Shown in pieces: positions 11,959 through 23,900 of a DNA stretch of 64,000 nt. Source of the stretch: Agrypnia vestita (Eukaryota > Arthropoda > Insecta > Trichoptera > Phryganeidae); the NCBI GenBank assembly GCA_016648135.1, contig JADDOH010002624.1:32081-96080 (forward strand), given 5' to 3'. The notes under the pieces are model-generated. The model had not been told where the DNA came from. It saw nothing but the letters and a program-made list of their open reading frames with translations, and did not search any database. A program made the position numbers and the translations under genes. Position 1 is the first letter of the stretch, and every line of letters begins with the position of its first letter.

Positions 11959-14900
11959 GTAATTGTGTTTTCAGTTCTGCTTTGTTTGGTCATCATAACC
12001 GAATATCCAGTGGCGGTAGGAAAGGGTGATCACATTTCGTGTTGCGAATGAAATGGGTAATTTTAAATGAAAAAGGCCATTTTTGAATGGTGGATTAATT
12101 TACAGGCACAATTTTACTTATGAATGCCATTAAAAGAGGTCTTTGATCTTTATTATAAATACAATTTTATTTATGAGAATGTATTTGTTTCATATATTGT
12201 TTGATGTATGACGTCTGATTAAAAAATAATCGTTTGGATAAATTTTGATAAAATTGTTTAAAAATAAAATAAAATAGAAATATTGTTTCTTTATAGAATG
12301 ACTTGCAAGGGGAAAAAATTAAAATATATATCGGTGATACATTTGATTGTTTAGGACATCACTAAAATAACTACTTGTGAGTTGTTTTTATGATATTTCA
12401 TTATAATGTAATTAATTGTGGCCTTGCTATTAAAATTGATTAAATGCTAAACTTAACAAAATAAAATTTAATCTTATGAAAAGTCTTAAGTCTTTAATAA
12501 AAATGTAAATAAATTATTATCAGTAAAATTGGTCAAACAATATACACACATTTTAATCACGTTGATGATAAATCGTTACATAACGATACAGTAATTTCTT
12601 ATCATTTTATACTTCAAACTAATCCACATAATCCGAATGATTCTAACGTACTTGTGACATTGAAATTATATGGCGACAACTACAAAAAACTGTATTTTAA
12701 ATAATGAAACTTATCTAGGAACGAAAATTTATAATGAATCTTTGGCATTTATTTTAAAGAAAATGAGAAGACAATCATGAAATGTGCAAAGTAGTGCTAT
12801 GTAAGCAGTAGATATTATTTTTATTTGTTGTGTATTACATAAAACTTGAGCATGGAAAGATTCGTTTAAATAAATTAACATTTTATAATAATAATTGTTT
12901 AAATAATGTAATTTACTGAACACGAATTTATAAAAAAATTTGTACGGGAAAGTGGGTATGCAAGTTTTTTGGGTATTTATAAGGCTTCCAACCTAACATA
13001 CGGCTGGTTTAATTGATCATTTTAAACAATGTAACGTTCACCAATTCAACCCATGATTGACTACCACATCAATCAAATTTGTAAGATTTTCAATCCATGT
13101 AGATTATAGATGTCTCACAAAGACGAAACTGTATTTTTATGGGAAAGTAGGTATAGAAATCTTTTGGGTGTACATAGGGCTTACGATCCATCGTACGGCT
13201 GGCTTAAGTGATCACTTTACATAGTGTATCGTTCGCCATTTCCACCCATGATAGAATACCATGTCTACATTAAATAGAATACCATGTCTATGTTTCACAT
13301 ATAAATTGTAACAATCCTTAGCGAGGCCGGCACCAAAGATTTTTTGTTCCCCCTAAATGACCACAGATGTCATCATTACACAGATAAAGTATATTGCTAA
13401 CAAAAACTCCAAAATCAATAAAGATGTCTCATTAGCGACATCTGTGGTCATTTAGGGGGAATGAAAAAGCTTTGGTGCCGGCCGCGCTAAGGATTGTTAC
13501 AACTCATATGTGAAACGTGATTTTGAGCTTTCGATTCATAGTTGAGGCAGTAATTTATTTGAAAATAGTTGTTTGTTAATAAATAACGTATGTTTAAGAC
13601 ATTATTTTAAATAAAATGTACGAGACTAATGATTTAAAAATATTTTCCGATTGTATGAATTTGCGTATTATTTCCGATAAACTCGGCAGTGCACTGAAAA
13701 AACTATTCATAAACCGTGAATGTGCAGGATTTTGGATGTATTTGAATTGTGAAGAGGAACAAGAGAGGCTTATGCTCAGAAATGAATGCAAACGGGCTAG
13801 ATGTGCAAACAGGCAAAATCAAAATAAAAATAAATACGGATGATATGATCCAAAATAATTGATGTGAATTTAAGTTTAAAAAAACTAATCCATAAAAACC
13901 CAGTTTTTATTATACTCCCTTTCTCATTTGTATTGTTTCCAATTTGTTATTCTATCAACATATTTCTCTTGCTTCAAGATCATGTTGAAATCTATTCCAT
14001 GTATATTATTATCCTTAAAACTTAAAGAATATTGAAAACGTAATAATTGGTATAGGGGGGCACCCATGGCTCGAGTCAGACTAGTTGAAACAGGTTTTGC
14101 GCCTTCTCCACGCGTCGGGCTTCTTTCTCATTTGTATGTTATCCAATTTGAAAAAAAAATCTAAAAATCCAAAATTATACTATAATGAAATTCTTTTATA
14201 CTTTGGTAGAAAGCAATAAAGATGTGTTTTTAAAAAAAAAATTAAACTAAAATTTCTTAGATTATTTTAATCATCGCCACGAGTCTGCCTGCAAAGTTTC
14301 AGCTCGATTGGATCACGGAAAAAGGGTTAAAAATCGATCCAAAGTTTTTTCGGCAGATAAGCAGAAAGTACGAGTTAAAAGGAAGGGAGTATAGTACGAA
14401 TTTTTTAAAATCACGTATTTACCGTATTAAAAAATATACAATTAAGTATGAAGAACGATATTTTATTTTATTGATACAATTTTTAAATATTTTATTGTGT
14501 CTTGTTCCAACACGATTAGGATTTGTATTTATCAAATAAACTTACAATTCATAGTTGTATGATCAACGAATTCAATCATTTACAAACCGATTAAGTATTC
14601 CAGACTAGAATCAGTAATCTATGTAGGATACACTTGTGTTTGTGGTAGTTTACATATAATATAAAATACTGTTTTTATCTGAACTCTCAAAATAACTTAA
14701 AAAATAGGTGTGCAGAATTCAAAAAACAATTATTTTTGATGCATGTACCTAGAAGTATGTTTGTAAAATAATGTTTTCAATGCAATGATGTATTATAGAC
14801 GTATGATAGACAATGGTATCTATGATAGACGTGTCAGAGACGAGTAACGTGTTTTTCTTAGAAAATATATTCTATACCGCGTTCGTATGCCTGAGATATG

Positions 14901-17900
14901 AAACGTGTTTTTTATTAAAACTTTTTCTATGCAAGATTGGTATGATACAGGGGTATGATGTCTGAGACATGTAATCTGCTTTTTCTTAAAAATATGGGGA
15001 GGAATAATAAAGTCAAAAACAGATTCGTAATAAATAACTTCATAAAGTGAAAAATCTCAAAGATCCCGTTACATGGTGTGCGCGCTTTTCGTTGCATAAC
15101 AAAATTTTCGCCTAAAAAGAAATCTAATTGAATTTTTTTTCGTGATTAGAGAAAAATAATTTATGGGCTATAAAATGTACACGCAACCTATTTTAATCTA
15201 TGTATAAACATATATTTATATTTTTTCAATTGATTCAGATTTTTTTTATTGAAAATTTCAAATCAAATAATATAAGTAGATAGTACAAATAATACAATCA
15301 ATATTTTTTCAACATATAATTACCTAATTCGTTCAACAGAAGCCGTTTAGCTCTATTGATATACATCAGAATGTGACTGTAAAGACAAATATATAAAGAT
15401 ATATATTATAGATGTCTCAAAGAGATGAAGCTGTTTTTATATTGAAAAAAGATATGGAAGTTGTATTTTCTTTTTAGGTGTTAATAAAGACTTCCATACC
15501 AACTTTCCCATATAAACTTCATCTCTGTGAGACATCTATAATACATATCTTTATTAATGATTAATGTTATGTAAGCAGTAGATATTATTTTAATTTGTTG
15601 TGTATTACATAAAACTTTAACATGAAAATTTTTTTTTAAATAAATTAATGTAATTTACTGAACATAACTTTAATCAGAGCACCGTCCTTTATTTAATTTA
15701 TACTAATTAGAATTTTTGCTGCACTTTTGTCTATCGCCAAGTCATTCCGCTCAGTTTCGCACGTAAGTACCTACTCACGCCGTATGTTAATCGGTTGATT
15801 TTTGTCTCTGGTCCTTCACGTCTTGACCGATTCACCTTTCTGCTACTGTCTAAACAACTCTAATTGCGTAGCGCAATGCCTCCGAATTTATAGACCCTTG
15901 TTTAAATCGCTTTTGGGTTGCTTCCAGAATTCCAGACCCTTCTAGCAATTTACAATTTAGTGTAGGTGTAGGGTGCTAGAAAATCATTACCTGCAATTCT
16001 TTCTGATTCTACCAAGTCCTTTTGAAAACTTTTAAAAGAAAAAACAAACTTGAGACATCTTGAGATAATTTTGTACATCCTCAAAATATTCTGAGTATAC
16101 CTATCTTTATATATAGTAGTTGGTGATAAACCTCTGTAAAAGTAAAGAGTTTCCTAAAATTAGAAAGTCAATTAACTCAAAAGACCCTAAAAGTGCAACA
16201 ACGGTATAGCCGACCCGCTCTCCGTGCTACCAGTTCAGGTAGTTTTTTCGTTTTTTTTAACTAGTTTGAATCCGAATGAGAGGCAATTCAATTAAAATAA
16301 AATCCTTTTCCGTTTAACAGTTTAAACGAAATAATGTTACGATCTTTTTTTTATTTGGTTTAAAATGACTTCTGAAAGAAAAGTTCCATGTTTTACGTAG
16401 TAATTGTTCTTCAAACAACGATAAAGATGTTTACGTGAAAATAAAAAAATAATGTCACGTCTTGAGTAGCAAAAACAAAAACAAAAAAAATGTCCAGACT
16501 AGCGAAAATTTTCGAACGGTTCCCTCCGGCGACGTAATATTTACAGAGCTTATTCCATTAAAAATTTCTAGATCAACGCAATTATTTTCAGCTCGCTACT
16601 GTCATTTTCATCATGAGATATGATACTTTGAAATTTACGTTAGTTCATGTCTGTTTATTCTATGGTTCCACCAATATACAGGACTCTTTGAAATAACTGT
16701 AATAATCAAGGAAAAAAAAATATAAAAAATTGTAATTATTTTCAACAAAAATAATCCCCGCTTTTCAATAAAAATCAACGCAATCAAATAAATATCCTTA
16801 TTAGAACTACATTTTATTTAGTGTTATTTTTAAGAATGCATGATTTCTGTATTTTAATTTTCTTTCTCCAAAAATTTCAATTTCGATGTCTGCACTTTTA
16901 TTTTCCCTGACCTTTTATTTTCGTACTGCGTTTAATACTGCGATTAACATCCGTATTTTTTTCTGAAGGTATCAACCATTTAAATAATTAAATAATAACT
17001 GATACAGACAATAGTGTTTGTGAACAATATCTGCGATAATCGATAAAGAGCCCCAGTTATATGACCGCTTAACGATAGACAGTAATACAAAAACGCATGC
17101 TATCGGTTATGCACACTGGGCGATGTGTGTTGTTTTAAAGTTAATGTAAAAAACATTGACAAAAATAATTATTAAATCATTTTTAAAACTTAAAGAAATT
17201 TTTAGGTGGTTATCCATTATATTGATATATTAAAGGCGTCGACGGTCATTATACGTATTATTTTATTCCCTAAACAAAAAATAGTTAAAAGTTAAACTAA
17301 TTAATATACTATTAAACACACTGTAATAATAAAAAATATCCTTGCAACTTGGCCACACTGGCTGTCGGCGTCGTCCTGCGGCTAATATCGCGTCGATAGA
17401 AATGTCAAAACAAAACTCGACATGCGCGTCTGTCGGTCTCACTTATATACGCAAAACGCTGGTTTTTCAAAAAAAATCAATTCAATTTTACTGCATTTTG
17501 CGATATCAGCTGTGTTTATTAATTTTATTGTAACAGCGTTTGAGACATTACCATTTTATGACCCAAATACGACGACAACTAATAAAACATAAATACCGCG
17601 GCGTAATGAGCATAAATATATGACAATAACAGGAAAACCCTTTTTACGACTATTTTAACTAGAGCCAGAAAAGGTGTTTTCTGCTATGAATGACTCTCAA
17701 TATGGATATGTGGATTTCTACTTCCTAAGTCCACTGAAAGTGAAAAAATCTCGTATTGAATGTCAAAAAATCAAAAATATTTTTTAAATAATAAGCTTAA
17801 TTTTTTACTTTTATTCATTTGTAAAATATGTTAAAAATTTAGTTAATGCTTTTGCTTGTAATTAATTTTGTTTTATATACCTGACATTTAAACATCTTAC

Positions 17901-20900
17901 TCAATATGTTTAAACGGAGGTGTCAATGTGAAGAAGATGTCTTTTTTGTGGAGTATTTAAAAAAATTGTCATTTATTGCATTTGAGTTATGTATGAACGT
18001 ATATCGCGTAAGTCTTGGAAAAATACTACAGCACATATATTATCAATTGTATTGTACCAAATTTGGGAATTTATTTCAATAATTCTGGCATTTTCGATAT
18101 AAAGCACTTTTGCATCTACATATCGGCCAGTCTCTTGAAAAGAAAGCCTAAATGAATACGTCTTTGTGTTCCTAGTGTCAAAGATATACTATAAAGTGAC
18201 ATGAAAACGTTTCATGAAATAAATCACATGATATCAATCACGAAGATATGTAATTTCAGAAAGATGGTGCAACCTGCTATGCAGGGAGCGACAGAATACA
18301 GTTATTGCCCGCAAATTTTCCGAAGCGTGTCATCGTCGGACAGTTTTGGTGACCGAGATCGTATACGGAGATCGTGCGATATATCGACGCTATTGGATTT
18401 CTTTTTCTGATCTTTTGTAAATACGAAAATCTGAGCCAATAATCAACAGTCTTCTGGTTTGTGTCTTCTAGGGTTTCTGCATTTCAACATTTCTGGCCGA
18501 CGTTTCGGACACTGCAATGGGATCCGAAACGTCGGCCAGAAAGGTCGTAATAATACGGCATAATTCCCAAGAAGATACAAATCAGAAGATTCTGAGTGGC
18601 CGTGAAAACCTAAGAACAATCCACCAACAATTTTATGGCGTAAAAATGTCATTGGGTATTATTGGTAAAACAGAATCGCCACTACGCGAAAGCTTGGAAA
18701 ATCTGAAAACAGCGTCATAAATGATATGTGACACCCCTATACTCGTATTGTTATATACGTTTAATGTCAAAGCATGTAATTCTGTATATAAAAATTGTCA
18801 CTTTGTATTTGTATTTGAAAATAAAGTGCGGTTTATTGTATGAAATATCAAAATGACACCCCTTGTTGGGTATTAATTTTGCATTCCTTTATAATTCATT
18901 GAAAAGCGGAGGAAAAATTGATTTTTGCAAGAAAGAAAAAGCCAATAGAAATTAAGTCATCAACATTTTCAATAATGTATATTTATTCGATTTTTTATTG
19001 TTGATAAATATGGAAAACCAACATGACGTATTGTCACATTTTTTGAGAGATAGTGAGTTAATTGAATGAATAATAGCTGATAATTAATAGTATTCGGAAG
19101 ATTTGAGTTATTGTTGTACCGACAGTGAATGGTACCCACCGCTTACCCAGGACCGTTCTAAGAGCAAAAGCTTCTAAATCGGTCCTACTCAATCGTCTCC
19201 AGGTTGAAATTTTTTCTACTAACAGGCAGGACCGTGCCGCTCAGCACCGGTCGTATAAACCGTTGGGAAGCGGCACGGCCGCTCGATCAAAGCCATTCAC
19301 TGTACCAACCTATTAGCGATGGGTCCACTCTGTACTCACTACTACAATGTAGTACTACATTATATTGAAGTGCACACTTCGCACGTTTTGAAGTGTAGTG
19401 CACTCTACAAACTACAAACACCAAAGTTATTGAATGCATAAACTTCAAATAGTACACTTCACTTCAAAGCGGACACTACAAAGTACACACACTTCAAAGT
19501 TGAAATATTTGGGAAGTAGATAAATGAAGAAATCTCTGGAAACAGTAACAACCCCCCCCCATGGCTTAAAACATTTTGGGACCGAATAAAGAATTTTTTG
19601 AAGTTGATGTTGCTAAATGAAGAAATCTCTGGAAACTGTAACAACCCCCCCCCCCCCATGGTTTAAAAATTTTTTGGAATAAAGAAATCTGGCTGGTCGT
19701 CATTTATATATCGTCATTTATCTTAAATATTTTTCTCGTTGACTTTTTTTATTTTTTTTAGCTCGCTATAAAAATAAAAATATTTACTTCACTAGCACTA
19801 CATTTCGTAGTACTACAATTAGTTCACTTCATGTGTTTTTACTACAATTGTAGTGTACACTTTGTAGTCTTCAAACTAGTGAACGGGTGTGTGTTGTAGT
19901 CTTCATTTTGAAATGTAGTTTTTCCCTTCGCTATAAACTATAGATACGTCTCTATTATCAATAAACTTAATAAATATACATATAACAATGGCATATACAG
20001 TTTTTGCTGTTCCGACAAACATATTTTAATGGCCAACAATATGACACTCTCAGCTAAATGATATTTTGTAACAGAGGCAGTATATATGCGAGCTGCTGGG
20101 GCTGGCCGACAGCAATATCTTCTACGAGAACCTGAAGACGAGGGCGGCGGAGCAGGGCGGGGCGGAGGGCGCGGCGGCGCTGGAGAGCCTGGGGCTGCTG
20201 GACGAGAAGCCGGTCAAGAAGCTCGGCTCCCCGCTGGACACCCTCAGCCACTACCTGTCAAAGAGGCTGGCGTTGGGTAAGACATTTCCCAGACTTTATT
20301 TTCTATTCAGCCATATAAAAATATTCAAAGAAAAACTACTCAAACCGGGTCAATCTAGGATGACCGTAAAATTCTGCGGCTGTGAATTTTAGTACCTTTG
20401 TAAGATATTAATGCAAAAAATAATTAAATTGTGTAATTAATTGATACAAGACGTAGAGTTTTTTTTTGGGACTTGAAATTAAAACATAAAAGGTCAAACC
20501 ATTGACCATCTCAGAAAAAACATTGGTAGAGTAAAACTAATTTTTAAATTTTTTTGTATCCAGTTTAAAAATGACGGCCATTTGTGTTTTAATCCGTACG
20601 CTGTTTTTTATATATTAAGGCACCAATAATTTTATAAATTACTTAGCACTGGGTTATCTTAGGATTTGTAGGTGATCTGCATTGTGTTCAATATATTTTA
20701 GTCCATAAATTGTTATTAAGTCCCCACAACTTGCGTTTTTTTTATGAACTCTTTGTAGTCAAAGTTATTAGACGCGAATGAACAAATTTCAATTTTTATA
20801 GGATAATTTCTCAAATAAGGATTTCAACATATATTCATTTATTTATTTTGTAAATAAATGTAAAAGAAATAGACTATTATTTTTTATATGCAGGGAAGGA

Positions 20901-23900
20901 TGAACGTGATCTGGTGATATTGCGACACTCCATAGGCATCATATGGCCAGACGGACGGAGAGAAGAGCGGGGAATAAACCTGGTGGTGTACGGAGACCTC
21001 GCTTCCAACGGAGGACACTCTGCTATGGCCAAGACTGTCGGCTTCCCCACCGGCATAGCCACCAAGATGATTCTGGATGGTAACCAACATCACAATAATT
21101 TTACTCTTATTGTATTGCGTCTGGTCGTATAGGTTTTTTTATAGTCACTTTTATAGTACTATTTTATAGTCACATTTACAAAGGTATAACCTTGTAACCT
21201 TTAAAGGTGTAGGTGTTAACTGTAGTAAAATTTCAAATTATATGATTTTTTGTATATTATATTACTTTTTGATTTGTAATATCACGTTGTACAGACGTGT
21301 TGTCCTAAAAATATCCACGTGTAATCTTAAAATATCTGAGCGTATAATCCAAGCGTATAAATTCTTCGTCTTATCGAAACTCACAGCTAATCACTTTTAT
21401 TATTATTTGTTTTTTCACCAATTTTATCGTGCCAATAAATCAACGGATTATATTATACATACGACAATTAATAATAATTTTCAAGTACTTCAAGATAATG
21501 TCATGATTACTAATTACAAAATATTTTAGGTAAAATTGCTTTTACATGAACTATTAAACAAGATTTCAAAACATGACAAACAATTGATTTTATTCGCTCA
21601 ATTATTGGGAGATTGATAAATCATGATAAATAATGGACTTGCGTGTACTATGTACGCGTGGTGAAAGTTATACTTTTTTGGAGGGATTGAGATAATTGGT
21701 ATTTACATATTGGTTAAAAATGTATATTAATACAATAACACGTTTTCAAGGGAGATGATAAATATAATTGATAGAACTTACACGTAGTTAAATTATTAAT
21801 ATTTGTTTTTGAAGTGGTACAAATTAAACTATTGGTTTGTGATGGCTAAAAAATAGATAAATGTCTTTGAATCGACGTCTCACGATGATTCGAAGACATG
21901 TATCGCCGCAGCATTGTAGATATACATATGATGCGATGAATCAAAAAACGTGTGCATTTTCAAAAAAGTCCAAGTGCCCACGTACTTTCATGTTTTATCG
22001 ATTTTTGGCCTAAAACGCTTCCGTATTCAAAAGTTTTGAAACTATGCAACTTTGAAAGCCGCATTGAATGTCGAATGAATGAATGTGTTTTTTAATTTGA
22101 AATCAAATATCTGACAATTACATCGTTTTTGCAAAAACGTCGACAATTATCTACATGAAATCCTAATACACACGTAAAATCGTAATTCAAACAGTCCTAA
22201 TTTTCACTTCAATAACCAATCATTCGTCACGTTTTGAATTGAGCAATTTTATGATTGGTCCTCGATTCAAAATGGTCGACGATATATAATTTATATTAGT
22301 GGAACACTTACTTCAAGTGAATACATTTTTGACGGTTTAATGGATGCGCGCGCATTTCATTGTCTCGCTACACGCATTCCCGCTGCTTCCTGTTACATGC
22401 ATACATAAGGTAAATAGAACGAACACAGCTCTATATAAATTATCCAATTATTATTGTTATTAATTAAATTTTTACACCTAATGCGCCAAAAAAGTTAACT
22501 CGAAAATCAAGATCCATTCTGGTTTTATTTCGATGCATTCACATGCTCTGTGCAATAAAATAATAAGAAGAATCAACATAATCTTATCTTTATGCGTCAT
22601 ATGCCATTTATTAATTTATATCATGTTAATTATTTGCTCACGAAAATTATATGCGGTATTTATTATATTAATTTACTTTTCCCAAGTATATTTAACATTT
22701 ATAATAAAAGCCAATACCAATTACAAAAAATGTGTCAATGTTATATAACGTTACTGTATATAATATAAAATATTTTTTTTCTATGTATCTTTTGCGTCTT
22801 TTGGTCTACATAGGTAATAATTACAAAACATAACAATTATTATATATTTTTTTAAAGTCTAAATTATTCAGTATAAAATATTCAGGAATTATCATACTTT
22901 TTTTTATTCTCGCTGTTTTAAGGTTCTATTTTAAATATTTCTGTGGGAATCTTAGGTAAAAACGATTTAAAAAAAAATGACAATGAAATAAAATATATTT
23001 TAACTATAATATTTATATAATTCAATCGTTTAAATTAATACTCGTAAAAATGAGATAAACCTGTGCCCATCCCATTCATTATGGGAAATAGTCATCAGAA
23101 TTATATTTTAAAATGAAATGTAGCACCAATTTTAATGGGGTACCTACCCAATTAATAAAAATGTAAATTGTAAAAATGAATTAAATAATTGGAATTTCAA
23201 AAACTCAAAAGCTTTTATAAACCACAAAAATTGTTTTACAAACATCTACTTGATTTGATACCATTGTCTTACTGTATTCACTATCACAGATATTAATAAT
23301 AACTTCTCAGAATTTTCAAAAAATATTTAAGACAGACTTTTTAAAAAAGAAATTACGTCGATATTTTACATATACATTAAAGAGGACTTAGATAAGACAA
23401 TTTCAAATTGTTAGAAATCAAAAAGACCCACAACACTCAATAAAATAAATTTAATTGTCAATTAAATTTAATAAAAAAAATATTTTTTAATTAATTCACC
23501 AAAGAAATCCTGTTCCTCTGTCAGACTCCACCTTTGAATTCTTTAAAAATTTCCTTTATGAAAGTTGTTGTCCGTCTGTCTTGAAGATGACGCAGTGGTA
23601 TCGAAATCGGTAGATGTTTAAATGTGTTTCATCTAAAGTTTATTAGTTTTTTGAAACGCATAAATGTTTTAAAGATAAGTGGATTTTTATACACATTTCT
23701 TATTGAATCACCTAATTTGGGATGACATTTATTTTATGCTTTGTGTATTTCAAATATTATATCCCAGTATTGATAAAGAAATTTTTTTCAAATTAACTTT
23801 GTGGCATCATTTTATAAATAAAATAATGAAAAATTTGTCTTAACCACACTTAAATATTGTTTAAAAAAATTCAACATGTTTCGGGAGCGATGATTCCTTC

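Noticed and set aside
13616..13843. 75-codon ORF (MYETNDLKIFSDCMNLRIIS...) in an AASS intron
   Set aside because: Somewhat balanced composition but no recognisable domain, no promoter and no homologous copy in the window; kept only as a note.
18490..18542. Rho-independent terminator
   Set aside because: The hairpin is strong, but the context is a eukaryotic intron with no T-run.
20054..20280. ORFs on both strands across the GC-rich block (Gly/Ala-rich products)
   Set aside because: They are shadows of AASS exon b; the exon's own frame matches saccharopine dehydrogenase and its splice sites keep phase.
21242..21529. 95-codon ORF in AASS last intron
   Set aside because: Composition follows the AT-rich background, with no motif.
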